From: Spirochaetales bacterium
GTDB lineage: Bacteria > Spirochaetota > Spirochaetia > JC444 > Marispirochaetaceae
Direction: 5' to 3'
Length of the DNA: 64,000 nucleotides
Assembly (NCBI GenBank): GCA_016935695.1
Contig: JAFGQL010000115.1
Location: 1 to 64,000, forward strand
Positions 44,385 through 53,833 of the stretch are shown here, piece after piece. Position 1 is the stretch's first letter. The number at the start of each line of letters is the position of its first letter. The notes under the pieces are model-generated. The model saw nothing but the letters and a program-made list of their open reading frames with translations, had not been told where the DNA came from and searched no databases. Both the position numbers and the translations under genes were made by a program.

Positions 44385-45560
44385 ATGGCAGTATACAAAC
44401 TGGAGAATGTAATACAACATTACGCTTGGGGATCTCCTGATGACATCCCACGGCTCATCGGACTGCCCAATAAGCAAGGTGTACCCTTTGCAGAAATCTG
44501 GATGGGTGCACATCCTCAGGCTCCTTCCCGTATCCCGGCCCTCGGAACCGATTTACAAACCTATGTCAAAGACAACGCGGAACGGGTGTTTAATTCCCCG
44601 GTAAGTGACGGAAAACTGCCATTCCTGTTTAAAGTACTCGCAGCCTCGTCACCTTTATCACTCCAGGCCCATCCTGACCTTCACCAGGCTGCCGCGGGGT
44701 TCGACCGTGAAAATAGGGCCGGAATTCCTCTGAACAGTGTACAAAGAAATTACAAGGACCCAAACCACAAACCGGAAATCATCGTGGCACTTACTCCGTT
44801 TTGGGCAATGAGCGGTTTTTTATCGTCTTCTGCAATAGAAGAGAACTTAACAATGTTTACTTCACCGGCGGCTCAGTGCCTTTTATCTGCGCTGAAAAAG
44901 GGCGGGATACAGTCTTTCTTTCATCTGCTTGTCACTATGGAAGCATCAACGGTCAAACACCTCCTGAGCGAACTTGCTGCGCTTGCTTCTGAGCGGACTG
45001 GTCCTGTCTGGGACTGGATAAAGGTCCTGTGCCGCATCTATCCGGAAGATCCCGGCTGTCTTGGCCCCCTTTTTCTTCGTGTCATAAAGCTGCATCCGGG
45101 CGAGGGGATGTATGTTCCCGCCGGAACGCTGCACTCTTACCTCTCTGGTATGGGAGTTGAATTGATGGCATCTTCCGACAATGTGCTCAGGGGAGGACTA
45201 ACCCAAAAACACATAGATATTCCTGAACTTATAAAAGTACTTTGTTTCGAGGAAACGACTCCTGCGATCCTTCACCCAGAATCCGGGAATACATGTCTTT
45301 TGGAATACGATACTCCCGCCAAGGAGTTCCATCTTTCCCGTATACAGGGTGCAGCCGACTGTCTGCCTCTGAGGCTTCACAACAGGGGCCCGTCCATACT
45401 CCTGAACACAGGAGATTCCGTCGTGTGCAGCTGGGAAGGTCAGTACATGGATGTGGCAAAAGGTGAATCGGTGTTCATAGAAGGAGTGACCGGATCCATT
45501 TCCATTCAGGAATGCCGCGGCAAGGAACTATCTCTTTTCCGGGCGGGTCACCCTGCATGA
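44385..45560 (+). CDS. manA: Mannose-6-phosphate isomerase, type I
   Basis: A 391-residue type I phosphomannose isomerase that interconverts mannose 6-phosphate and fructose 6-phosphate. The zinc ligands lie in LQAHPDLHQ and HKPEI, and the C-terminal GTLHSYL motif is present; EIWMGAHPQAPS is also typical. It is divergent from galK and overlaps the YaiI gene as ATGA. Confidence 0.93.
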   Translation: MAVYKLENVIQHYAWGSPDDIPRLIGLPNKQGVPFAEIWMGAHPQAPSRIPALGTDLQTYVKDNAERVFNSPVSDGKLPFLFKVLAASSPLSLQAHPDLHQAAAGFDRENRAGIPLNSVQRNYKDPNHKPEIIVALTPFWAMSGFLSSSAIEENLTMFTSPAAQCLLSALKKGGIQSFFHLLVTMEASTVKHLLSELAALASERTGPVWDWIKVLCRIYPEDPGCLGPLFLRVIKLHPGEGMYVPAGTLHSYLSGMGVELMASSDNVLRGGLTQKHIDIPELIKVLCFEETTPAILHPESGNTCLLEYDTPAKEFHLSRIQGAADCLPLRLHNRGPSILLNTGDSVVCSWEGQYMDVAKGESVFIEGVTGSISIQECRGKELSLFRAGHPA

Positions 45561-46012
45561 CGGTATTTATAGACGCCGATTCCTGTCCAGGAAAAGCCCG
45601 GTCAATTGTATATCGTGCCTGTGCAAAGCACAGCATTCCCTGTGTGCAGGCCGCCAACAGGCATATTCCCCATCCGCCTCAAGTGACAATGGTTATTACC
45701 AGCAACAAGGAAGGAGCCGCAGATGAACATATTATCGCAGCCGCACAGGAAGGAGACCTGGTTATCACCAGGGACATCCCTCTCGCATCGCAGCTGTTGG
45801 AAAACAATGTTACGGTCCTGAATGACAGAGGCACTATTTTTTCCAGGGACACCATCAAAGAACGTCTTTCCTTGAGGAACACCATCGCAGAATTCCGTGC
45901 CCATGGCATGCTGGAACCTTCACAAAAAAACTATGGGCCGAAGGAACTGAAGGCTTTTGCCGATTGTTTTGATGCGACAGTACACAAGCTCCTTAAAAGC
46001 CAACCGTCTTGA
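45557..46012 (+). CDS. YaiI/UPF0178 (DUF188) protein
   Basis: A 151-residue DUF188 protein with the family start TVFIDADSCPGKAR, then TRDIPLASQLL and LNDRGTIFS. The conserved acidic residues suggest a PIN-like nuclease fold, but activity is not established. The ATG at 45557 overlaps the manA stop. Its last 20 bases overlap the convergent asnS stop region. Confidence 0.87.
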   Translation: MTVFIDADSCPGKARSIVYRACAKHSIPCVQAANRHIPHPPQVTMVITSNKEGAADEHIIAAAQEGDLVITRDIPLASQLLENNVTVLNDRGTIFSRDTIKERLSLRNTIAEFRAHGMLEPSQKNYGPKELKAFADCFDATVHKLLKSQPS

Positions 46013-47378
46013 CACAGCGCGGAAAAGGGATCACATCCCGGATATTCTGCATCCCGGTCACATATTGGATCAAGCGTTCAAATCCGAGACCAAAGCCGGA
46101 ATGGCGAACCGAACCATAACGGCGCAGATCCATGTACCACCAGTAGTCTTCCTGGCGCAAACCCAGTTCCTTCATCCTGGCTCCAAGCACATCTATACGT
46201 TCTTCACGTTCGCTGCCGCCGATGATTTCACCCAAACGTGGAACCAGTACATCCATGGCCCGTACAGTTTCCCCGTCAGCGTTTTGCTTCATGTAAAATG
46301 CTTTAATATCCTTTGGGTAATCGGTAACAATGACCGGGCCCTGAACGATCTGTTCCGTGAGGTATTTTTCATGTTCCGATTGGAGATCAAGCCCCCATTC
46401 GGCATCGTAGGAGAATGTCCCTCCTGCTTTCTTCAGGTGGTGTATTGCCTCGGTATAGGACATTCGCGTAAATTCCTTGTGAACAACCTGTTCCATAGCC
46501 GAAAGAATTCCTTTCTGAATGAACTGGTCAAAAAAGGCCATATCTTCGTGGCATCGCGACAACACCCGCTCAAACGTATATTTCAGGAATGCTTCTGCCA
46601 CGTCCATGTTCCCATTAATATCGCAGAACGCCATTTCCGGTTCCACCATCCAGAATTCAGCCAGATGCCGGGATGTGTTGGAGTTTTCCGCCCGGAATGT
46701 AGGGCCAAAGGTATACACGTTTTTCATGGCAAGGGCGTAGACTTCAGCTTCCAGCTGGCCTGTAACAGAAAGGTATGCCTTCTGACCGAAAAAGTCTCCG
46801 CGGTAATCAATCTCCCCGGCCTCGTCACGGAGAGGGTTCGACATGTCAAGGGTAGTAACCTGGAACATGGCACCGGCTCCTTCGGCATCGACACCGGTTA
46901 TGACAGGCGTGTGAATATAATAAAACCCACGCTCCTGAAAAAAGGTGTGTATTGCCATGCTCAATTCATTTCTGACACGCATCACCGCCTGGATGGTATT
47001 TGTCCGTGAACGCAAATGGGCAATTTCCCTCAGGAATTCAAGGCTGTGCCGTTTTTTCTGGAGCGGATAGCTTTCAGGATCAGCTGTGCCTTCAATGACA
47101 AGGGACGATCCTTGTACCTCAATATGCTGTCGTCCGCCAGGCGAGGCCGTCAGGTTCCCGGTAACAGTTACAGCACAGCCTGTATGTACCTGTTTGAGAA
47201 GGTCCTCGGCACTATTCATCTTTCCCTTTTCGAATACAACCTGAATACCTTCAATACAGGTACCGTCATTGATGGAAAGAAAAACCGTTTCCTTGGAATC
47301 CCGCTTTGAACGCACCCAGCCTTCAACCTTAACCGGTATGCCGGTTTTGTCTAGACGAAGAATATCAGAAATCAGCAT
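45993..47378 (-). CDS. asnS: Asparaginyl-tRNA synthetase
   Basis: A class IIb synthetase of 461 residues: an N-terminal OB-fold anticodon-binding domain (about residues 10-110) and the class II core with motif 2 ([21 protein letters not shown]) and motif 3 (GFGLGFERL). The ATG at 47378 is chosen because GGAGA lies 7 nt upstream; an ATG 18 bases earlier has none. Its 3' end overlaps the YaiI gene by 20 bases. Confidence 0.93.
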   Translation of the reverse strand: MLISDILRLDKTGIPVKVEGWVRSKRDSKETVFLSINDGTCIEGIQVVFEKGKMNSAEDLLKQVHTGCAVTVTGNLTASPGGRQHIEVQGSSLVIEGTADPESYPLQKKRHSLEFLREIAHLRSRTNTIQAVMRVRNELSMAIHTFFQERGFYYIHTPVITGVDAEGAGAMFQVTTLDMSNPLRDEAGEIDYRGDFFGQKAYLSVTGQLEAEVYALAMKNVYTFGPTFRAENSNTSRHLAEFWMVEPEMAFCDINGNMDVAEAFLKYTFERVLSRCHEDMAFFDQFIQKGILSAMEQVVHKEFTRMSYTEAIHHLKKAGGTFSYDAEWGLDLQSEHEKYLTEQIVQGPVIVTDYPKDIKAFYMKQNADGETVRAMDVLVPRLGEIIGGSEREERIDVLGARMKELGLRQEDYWWYMDLRRYGSVRHSGFGLGFERLIQYVTGMQNIRDVIPFPRCVKTVGF

Positions 47379-47398
47379 TTTATCTTCTCCGAACATTG

Positions 47399-47428
47399 AA
47401 TGTAGTACAACCGTTTTAGTATACTCAA
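47399..47428 (-). promoter_or_regulatory. Candidate promoter of asnS
   Basis: On the minus strand TTGAGT (47423-47428), an 18-nt spacer and TACATT (47399-47404). The hexamers match those of the manA promoter in -10 sequence. The short leader contains GGAGA. Confidence 0.5.
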
Positions 47429-47505
47429 TTCCCGGCCCCTATGTCATCGTGTGGATACGCATCTGCCAGGCTAAAACTGTATTGCAGACAGCAAGGAGAA
47501 ATAAC

Positions 47506-47847
47506 ATGGCTGTACAAATTTTTGGGACAAAAAAATGCAGCAGAACTGCAAAAGCTGTCCGTTTTTTCAAAGAACGCGGCATCGATATTCATGTGGTGGA
47601 TCTAGCGGAAAAGGGTATAAGCAAGGGAGAGCTTACCAAGGTCGTCCAGTCCGCCGGTCTGGATGACCTTATCGATTCCGACGGAAAAGAGTTCAAGAAA
47701 AGGGGGATGGCATATATTGAGTTTGACCCTTTTGAAGAAGCCCTTGAAAACCCGTTATTAATACGTATGCCGATAGTAAGGAACGGCAACAGAGCTGTAC
47801 TTGGAGATGTACCGGAGAAATGGAAGGAGTTCCTTCCTCCCAGGTAA
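47506..47847 (+). CDS. Spx/ArsC-family thioredoxin-fold protein
   Basis: A 113-residue ArsC/Spx/YffB-family protein: MAVQIFGTKKCSRTAKAVRFFKERG with a single Cys in the active-site turn and DSDGKEFKKRG, then the RMPIVRNG loop holding the cis-Pro. The CxxS-type site, here C-S-R-T, differs from the CxxC of Spx. It could be a glutaredoxin-like reductase or an arsenate-reductase-like protein. AAGGAG precedes the ATG. A longer in-frame frame upstream is not supported. Confidence 0.85.
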   Translation: MAVQIFGTKKCSRTAKAVRFFKERGIDIHVVDLAEKGISKGELTKVVQSAGLDDLIDSDGKEFKKRGMAYIEFDPFEEALENPLLIRMPIVRNGNRAVLGDVPEKWKEFLPPR

Positions 47848-47900
47848 GAGGGCGGGCGCGGCTTACGTGCCGGAATTATTATGTTTCCCTGTAATGCCCT

Positions 47901-49178
47901 TCACGGCAAGCGTGCCTTCAATACTTCCTGCCGGAATTCATTAATTTCAGGAAAATGAAAAGATGCCTGAACATCCGGGAACACCGTTGATTTGTCCAGT
48001 ATCCCGTAATCTGCCTTCAGGCGTAAAATACGCAGCACTTTCTCCCTGATTAAGAATTCCGGGAGTTCACCCCTCTCCAGGGCGGACATTACTCCTTTGA
48101 ATGCCGCCTGTAAGTCATCCGGAATTAAGATGATGTCGATTCCCGCTTTCAGCGCTTCTACCGCGGCCTTATCGGCAGACCAGTATCTGGTCACCGCTCC
48201 CATTGCCAGAGAATCAGAAATAACCAGACCTTTGAAACGAAGCTGTTGTCTGAGAATGTCTTCCAAAAATACCCTTGAGAACGTCGCAGGAACTTTGTCC
48301 ACATTTGGTACGGTAATATGTCCAGTCATAACCGCTCGGGCGCCTCCGTGTATTCCGATAGAAAACGGAATAAGTTCCCGCTTGTTAATACCGGCCGCTG
48401 ACTGTGAAACGTATACCGCACCGGAATGACTGTCGCTGGCAGTATCTCCGTGCCCGGGGAAATGTTTCATGACACCTATGATGCCCCCGGCATTGAGGCC
48501 GTCAAGAAAAGCAGCTGCCATTCCGCCCACAAGTTCCGGGTCGCTTCCATAAGAACGCTTACCGATCACCGGGTTGTCAGGATTCGTCAACACATCGGCA
48601 ACTGGCGCATTATTCATGTTGATACCCAGAGATACAAGCTGCCGCGCGATCAAAGTACCGGCGGTGTACGCATAGCGGATATCACATGTCGCCCCGATAT
48701 CTCCCGCTGAAGGCATAAGTCCTGGTGACAGAAGGGGAGAGTAATTCAGCCGTGATATAGGCCCTCCTTCCTCATCTATCGCCACAAACAAACCTGTTGC
48801 CGAAAGGTCCTGCAAGTCGGTAATGAAGTGCCTTATTTGCTGGGGAGACCGCAAATTCCCTCCAAAGAGAATGACACCCCCCGGATGGAATTCTTTGAAT
48901 ATTTCTGTAATTTCCGGGTTAAGTTCCTGGAAAGGCTCGCCTGTTAGCGGAGCCCTCAGATCAATGATGAACAGCTGCCCTACGAGCTCAACCAGGGACA
49001 TTCCGTTTACATACTCCTGGATATAATCACTGGTATTGCGGGTCTGCTTTGGCTCATGGTCAATCACCGGTTCGGATGCCTCGATTGTACCGGAAACGGG
49101 TTCCGTTGTGGCGCATGCGAAAACAAACAGAGCACAGCACATAATTAAAGGAAAAACACAAAGTTCTCTCTGTTTCAT
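47901..49178 (-). CDS. nagZ: Beta-N-acetylhexosaminidase, lipoprotein (GH3)
   Basis: A 425-residue glycoside hydrolase family 3 enzyme. KHFPGHGDTASDSH is the NagZ signature with the His/Asp dyad, and VISDSLAMGAV holds the nucleophile Asp. It releases GlcNAc from muropeptides. The N-terminus is a lipoprotein signal ending in VFAC (C22), so this enzyme is likely anchored outside the inner membrane, in contrast to the cytoplasmic E. coli NagZ. It has no strong Shine-Dalgarno. Confidence 0.88.
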   Translation of the reverse strand: MKQRELCVFPLIMCCALFVFACATTEPVSGTIEASEPVIDHEPKQTRNTSDYIQEYVNGMSLVELVGQLFIIDLRAPLTGEPFQELNPEITEIFKEFHPGGVILFGGNLRSPQQIRHFITDLQDLSATGLFVAIDEEGGPISRLNYSPLLSPGLMPSAGDIGATCDIRYAYTAGTLIARQLVSLGINMNNAPVADVLTNPDNPVIGKRSYGSDPELVGGMAAAFLDGLNAGGIIGVMKHFPGHGDTASDSHSGAVYVSQSAAGINKRELIPFSIGIHGGARAVMTGHITVPNVDKVPATFSRVFLEDILRQQLRFKGLVISDSLAMGAVTRYWSADKAAVEALKAGIDIILIPDDLQAAFKGVMSALERGELPEFLIREKVLRILRLKADYGILDKSTVFPDVQASFHFPEINEFRQEVLKARLP

Positions 49179-49215
49179 AGTTGCAAGAAGGATTCCTAAA
49201 AAAGTATATTGTGGG

Positions 49216-49224
49216 TGTTATAAT
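49216..49224 (+). promoter_or_regulatory. Extended -10 promoter of aroF
   Basis: TGT followed by TATAAT (49219-49224) forms an extended -10. The -35 is weak. The leader of about 26 nt contains AAAGGA. Confidence 0.5.
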
Positions 49225-49257
49225 AACATTTCAATCTGATTAAATAAAGGACTGTAC

Positions 49258-50310
49258 ATGATTCAGACAAACGACATTAATATAGCGAGTACTGGACCGA
49301 TCATTACACCTGGTCAACTTAAAGATTTATATGCCCTTACAGAAACAGGGGCAGAGCGTGTATTTTCCTTCAGGAAACAGGTAACTGACATTCTATCCGG
49401 CTCGGACAAGCGTATGATAGGCATTATTGGCCCCTGTTCCATCCATGATCCTGTGGCCGCCCTGGATTATGCCGGAAAACTTAAAGATTATGCAAAAAAA
49501 GTGGAAGACCGCCTGTTTTTGGTAATGCGGGTATATTTCGAGAAACCGCGAACTACTATTGGCTGGCGCGGCCTGATTACTGACCCACACCTTGACGGCA
49601 GTTATGACATAAACGAAGGTCTGAAACGCGCACGAAAACTCATGATCGAAATAAATGAGATGGGACTTCCTATCGGTTCAGAAGTCCTTGACCCCATCAT
49701 TCCTCAGTACATAGCCGATCTCATTTCATGGTCTGCAATCGGTGCCCGGACAACAGAAAGCCAAACCCACCGGCAGCTGGCCAGCGGTCTGTCCATGCCG
49801 GTTGGATTTAAGAACGGTACATCCGGAGATCTAAAACTGGCAGTAGACGCCATGGCTTCCACACGTCATGAGCATTCCTTTATCGGGATTGATCAGGACG
49901 GAAAGACGTGTATTCTCACCACAAAAGGGAATCCCTACGTTCATATGATCATGAGGGGAGGACGTTCCGGCCCGAACTACTATGAGGAATTCGTGGAAGA
50001 TGCCGAGGACCTATTGAAGGAATCAGGAATAGAACCCAGGATCATGGTAGACTGCAGTCATGCAAACTCAAGCAAAGATCCCAGAAAACAGAACAGGGTA
50101 CTGCGTTCCCTGATGGATCAGCGGAAACGGGGTAAAACGTCCCTTTTCGGTTTTATGATAGAAAGTAATCTGGGCGAAGGAACCCAGAAAATTACAGACG
50201 ACCCGTCAAAGCTCATATATGGCGTTTCCATAACAGATCCATGTGTAAGCTGGGAATCCACTGTCAACATGCTCGATTTCGCTTACACTGAACTTGACGG
50301 CATTTTGTAA
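49258..50310 (+). CDS. aroF: 3-deoxy-7-phosphoheptulonate synthase, class I
   Basis: A 350-residue AroG/AroF-type DAHP synthase, the first enzyme of the shikimate pathway. IGPCSIHDP, MRVYFEKPRTTIGW, and the metal-binding motifs GCxAAR-like (SWSAIGARTTESQTHR) and VDCSHANSSK are intact. AAAGGA precedes the ATG. The DJ-1 gene follows after 28 bases. The paralog set (which amino acid inhibits it) is not visible. Confidence 0.94.
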   Translation: MIQTNDINIASTGPIITPGQLKDLYALTETGAERVFSFRKQVTDILSGSDKRMIGIIGPCSIHDPVAALDYAGKLKDYAKKVEDRLFLVMRVYFEKPRTTIGWRGLITDPHLDGSYDINEGLKRARKLMIEINEMGLPIGSEVLDPIIPQYIADLISWSAIGARTTESQTHRQLASGLSMPVGFKNGTSGDLKLAVDAMASTRHEHSFIGIDQDGKTCILTTKGNPYVHMIMRGGRSGPNYYEEFVEDAEDLLKESGIEPRIMVDCSHANSSKDPRKQNRVLRSLMDQRKRGKTSLFGFMIESNLGEGTQKITDDPSKLIYGVSITDPCVSWESTVNMLDFAYTELDGIL

Positions 50311-50338
50311 AGAGTGAACGAAGGTAAAGGGGGTTACT

Positions 50339-50887
50339 ATGAAAAAAGGGATTGTCCTCCTGGCAGACGGTTTCGAGGAAATTGAGGCGTTAACCGTTGT
50401 TGATCTGTTACGCCGGGCGGGAATAGACACAGTTATGACGGGAGTTACCGGAAACATAGTGACGGGTTCCCACGGAATAAAGGTTGTTACCGATATTCAT
50501 ATAACCGACCTAAAGAGCAGCCCACTTCCCGATGTCGTAGTGATACCCGGCGGTATGCCCGGAGCACGGAATATTGCCGAGTCTAGCGATGCCGCGGCCA
50601 TCATTAACAAGGCGGCAAAAGCTGGAGTGCTTATTGCTGCCATCTGCGCCGCACCATCGGTAGTTCTCTATCCTATGGGCCTTTTAAAGGGAAAGCGTGC
50701 GGTATGTTATCCGGGCATGGAATCCGACTGGAAGGGCGTCCTGTTCACCGATGAGCCGCTAGTCCAGGACGCAAACATCCTGACAAGCAAAGGTGTCGGA
50801 ACCGCCGCGGAATTTGCCCTTGCCATAATTTCGAATATTGGCGGTGATGCTGCTGCTCAATCGGTAAGAAAAAAAACATTACTTTAA
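50339..50887 (+). CDS. DJ-1/PfpI-family protein
   Basis: A 182-residue DJ-1/ThiJ protein: LADGFEEIEALTVVDLLRRAG, IPGGMPGARNI and the nucleophile elbow AAICAAP with C103. Related proteins are glyoxalase-like or chaperone-like; the family YajL/DJ-1 type is the closest guess. AAGGGGG precedes the ATG. It is likely cotranscribed with aroF. Confidence 0.9.
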   Translation: MKKGIVLLADGFEEIEALTVVDLLRRAGIDTVMTGVTGNIVTGSHGIKVVTDIHITDLKSSPLPDVVVIPGGMPGARNIAESSDAAAIINKAAKAGVLIAAICAAPSVVLYPMGLLKGKRAVCYPGMESDWKGVLFTDEPLVQDANILTSKGVGTAAEFALAIISNIGGDAAAQSVRKKTLL

Positions 50888-50903
50888 GGCGCGTCCACAA
50901 AGG

Positions 50904-50936
50904 AATAAAAAAACCGCCTTATCCACAATAAGGCGG
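50904..50936 (-). terminator. Intrinsic terminator after ackA
   Basis: A perfect 9-bp stem (CCGCCTTAT and ATAAGGCGG) with a 5-nt loop, followed on the minus strand by seven T residues. It lies about 50 bases past the ackA stop and also behind the convergent DJ-1 gene, but only the minus side has a T tract. Confidence 0.82.
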
Positions 50937-50986
50937 CGTTATCCGACCATCATCTTTGATAGTAATCACTGATGATGAATCATCTC

Positions 50987-52327
50987 TCAAGCCCTGGGGC
51001 TTATTACAATATCCTTAAGTCCGGCTTTTTTAACCAGGTCCTTTTTCAACGCTTCGTTTCTCTCCTTGTTTACATACGCCGGATTCTGGAAATAATAGGT
51101 ATATTCTGTATGGTGTTTGTAGGTGCCTTCCAGAAGGGCGTAAGTATCTTCTGTCATTACCAGCTCCTCGTCTGTGGGTATGACAAACACTTTTGTGGCG
51201 GAATCATCAGCTGAAATGCAGGTTTCTCCGTAACGGGTCATGGATGCCCAGTTTTTCTTGTGATCCAGTTTTATACCGAAAGCCTCAAGGCCTTCCGTTG
51301 CTTTTTCACGGATGATGGGACCGCGTTCACCTACGCCTGCAGTAAAGATCAGGGCGTCTACTCTGCCAAGTACTGCCGCGTAGGAGCCGATATATTTCCG
51401 CAGGCGGTAGGCTTCCATCTCGATCGCAAGCTGTGCCTTTTCGTTGCCTTCTTCTGCGGCTATTTCAATATCACGGCGGTCTACCCACTCTTCGGTAATC
51501 CCCAGAACACCGCTTTGTTTGTTCAACATCTGCTCCATAGACTCTGGGCCAACCTGCAGTTTCTTCATCATGAAAAAGGGGATCGCAGGATCCATATCAC
51601 CGGTACGTGTTCCCATCACAAGGCCTTCCAGGGGTGTCAGCCCCATTGATGTGTCTACCGAAACACCGTCTTTTACCGCGTTAATGCTGGACCCGTTGCC
51701 GATATGGGCAATGATCGCATTGGTTTTAAAAGGGTCTTGTTGTAGTAAAACAGCAGCCCGTTTAGCTGTGTATAAAAATGAAGTGCCGTGAAAACCGTAT
51801 CTGCGAACGCCATAATCTCTATACCAGGAGTAAGGTGTCGCATACAAAAAGGCTTCTTTAGGCATAGTCTGATGCCATGCAGTATCAATAACGGCACAGT
51901 GTGGAATTTTGGGCATAACCTGCTGGGCAGAAGTAATCCCAATAATATTTGCCGGGTTATGAAGGGGAGCAAGGTCCTGGATTTCCTCAAATGCTTTGAG
52001 CACTTCGGGAGTAACCAATACCGACCTGGCGAATTTCTCGCCTCCATGGACTACCCGGTGCCCGACAGCCTTTATTTCATCCACGCTGCTAATTGCCCCC
52101 GCGTCCTTATCAACAATGGTTGCTATCAGAAGTTCAATTGCTTCTTTGTGAGTAGGACAGTCCTGTTTCTTTTCATATTCATCTTTGCCCTTTGCCCGGT
52201 GCTTGATGAATGAGCCCTCCAGTGTCACCCTCTCAACAATACCTGCGGCCAGGTTTTCCTTGTTATCCCAATCGTAGAGCTGATATTTCAAGGATGAGCT
52301 GCCGCAGTTGAGTGTTAGAATTATCAC
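50987..52327 (-). CDS. ackA: Acetate kinase, long form
   Basis: A 446-residue acetate kinase that makes ATP from acetyl phosphate. It has the ASKHA motifs TLNCGSSSLKY, GHRVVHGGE, DTAWHQTMP and HIGNGSS. A C-terminal extension of about 45 residues goes beyond the usual end. The start is a GTG with GGAGG 6 nt upstream. A second acetate kinase gene lies about 1.5 kb away on the other strand. Confidence 0.93.
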   Translation of the reverse strand: MIILTLNCGSSSLKYQLYDWDNKENLAAGIVERVTLEGSFIKHRAKGKDEYEKKQDCPTHKEAIELLIATIVDKDAGAISSVDEIKAVGHRVVHGGEKFARSVLVTPEVLKAFEEIQDLAPLHNPANIIGITSAQQVMPKIPHCAVIDTAWHQTMPKEAFLYATPYSWYRDYGVRRYGFHGTSFLYTAKRAAVLLQQDPFKTNAIIAHIGNGSSINAVKDGVSVDTSMGLTPLEGLVMGTRTGDMDPAIPFFMMKKLQVGPESMEQMLNKQSGVLGITEEWVDRRDIEIAAEEGNEKAQLAIEMEAYRLRKYIGSYAAVLGRVDALIFTAGVGERGPIIREKATEGLEAFGIKLDHKKNWASMTRYGETCISADDSATKVFVIPTDEELVMTEDTYALLEGTYKHHTEYTYYFQNPAYVNKERNEALKKDLVKKAGLKDIVISPRA

Positions 52328-52457
52328 ACATTTCCTCCAGAGAAAAAGTTACAATAGTGTTACTATGGCAGTGAGTCTCGCATGTTAAAAAACAAAAATC
52401 AATATTTACTGCCTGTCATTTAAAATCCCCTGATTTTCTGTCTCCGTATGTAGTGAT

Positions 52458-53732
52458 ATGGGGAAAAAACTACTTGTTATACACCTTTTGTATTGTTGCT
52501 GCAGAATTGTGGAAAGTCAAACCAGCGCAGCATTGACCATTAAAGGTAAGGAAGGCGAAGTCCTTACCATAGTAACTGCCGAAAACTCCAGGTACGGTTT
52601 TGCGGGGTACCAGACGTTTGATACTGGATCCCGGCTGCCCGGCACCTATGGAATACGCATCACAAGGGACACCTGGCGTATCGGCGCGGGATCCTTGGAA
52701 CCCTGCGGCGCCCTTTCATTTTTCTTTTCTCAGGGAACAAGCTATGACCCCGGCAATACTGCACTGCGTTTCCGCTCAGCCTTACCCGATAATACTTCTG
52801 CACACGCAGGCATGTGGGCGGGGTGGGCCGACCGTTTAACTGTATCAGCATTCTTACCTCGGATGCATCCCGCAGGAACCGGGCTATCTGGGTCTATGAT
52901 GGAATTAAGGATTCCCCTGGGTTCCTGCAGCAGTCTGTACGGCGGCAGCTTCTTTTCTTCCGCGCATCACACAGTATTGTATCCCTATGCAGCCTTCGAA
53001 CATAAGAGCCCTATGTTTACCTGTTCAGTTTTTATGAATCTTATGTGCTCGCAACAGATATCTCCTAAAGCTGATATTGTCATCTACACGGAACTGGAAA
53101 CCGACAAAACGGCATTTTTGACAGCCGCCCGGTATACCCAAAAATCTTTTGTTCCTGTAGACGGCGATACAGTCAGGAATACACAGCAACTCTCCCTGCG
53201 TTATCAGTTCCGACCTTTATCCTGGTTGTATTTAGGAGCAAAGGAACGTTTATATACCAAAGAAATTCCTTCCTGGCAGAGTCTGTATTATGCATATACG
53301 AACAGGATTACCGGATATTTTCAAATGAAGTATAGAATGACAAAGTACAGGTGGAGCCTTTATGGTGATATGGAACACTTCATAGCCCCTGCTGAAGAGA
53401 GTGAATATGTGGCCGTTACCATACAACCTGGCATAAAAAACCCTGCCGTGAGCCTGAACTGGTCTGCTCAAGCTGTAAGAACATTGAGTCCTCCTGAAAA
53501 AAAAATTGAGCTTAACAACCGTGTTGAAGCTGGGCTGCAGCACAAACTAGGCCGGATCGCTGCGACACTGAAGGTGACAGGCATATGGAACAAGGATGGT
53601 GAACCTTCATTCAGGCTTTCTTTTGGTATGGCGATGAGAAATAAAACCAGACTTGTTTTTAAGGGGAGTATTGGTCTTTCCTCACAGTCCGATGGTTATC
53701 CCTTTTCCTGTAAAGGTACATTGTATTATTAA
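52458..53732 (+). CDS. Probable outer-membrane beta-barrel protein
   Basis: A 424-residue secreted protein: a signal peptide at about residues 1-22 (HLLYCCCRIVESQ) followed by many short alternating-hydrophobic stretches rich in aromatic and Gly residues and a C-terminus ending in KGTLYY, typical of a beta-barrel. A family is not recognised. It lies between the two acetate kinase genes. The ATG has no clear Shine-Dalgarno. Confidence 0.55.
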   Translation: MGKKLLVIHLLYCCCRIVESQTSAALTIKGKEGEVLTIVTAENSRYGFAGYQTFDTGSRLPGTYGIRITRDTWRIGAGSLEPCGALSFFFSQGTSYDPGNTALRFRSALPDNTSAHAGMWAGWADRLTVSAFLPRMHPAGTGLSGSMMELRIPLGSCSSLYGGSFFSSAHHTVLYPYAAFEHKSPMFTCSVFMNLMCSQQISPKADIVIYTELETDKTAFLTAARYTQKSFVPVDGDTVRNTQQLSLRYQFRPLSWLYLGAKERLYTKEIPSWQSLYYAYTNRITGYFQMKYRMTKYRWSLYGDMEHFIAPAEESEYVAVTIQPGIKNPAVSLNWSAQAVRTLSPPEKKIELNNRVEAGLQHKLGRIAATLKVTGIWNKDGEPSFRLSFGMAMRNKTRLVFKGSIGLSSQSDGYPFSCKGTLYY

Positions 53733-53768
53733 TGGGAAAATCAGGTAAAAATATTCTGTAAATTGACA

Positions 53769-53784
53769 TAGAATCTATATTCTA
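53769..53784. repeat. Inverted repeat upstream of the second ackA
   Basis: TAGAAT-CTAT-ATTCTA, perfect 6-bp arms, directly follows a TTGACA at 53763-53768. Possible operator. A TATACT at 53801-53806 may be the -10 but spacing to TTGACA is too long. Confidence 0.35.
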
Positions 53785-53833
53785 AAAACCGCATACAATT
53801 TATACTGAAGAAACCTATGAAACAGAGGTAGCA

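Noticed and set aside
45957-47009. A 350-codon plus-strand frame
   Set aside because: It is the exact antisense shadow of asnS, with an implausible composition and no start context.
50945-50985. Stem of CATCATC and GATGATG between the DJ-1 gene and ackA
   Set aside because: Seven base pairs around a 16-nt loop with no T tract; the adjacent 9-bp hairpin explains termination better.
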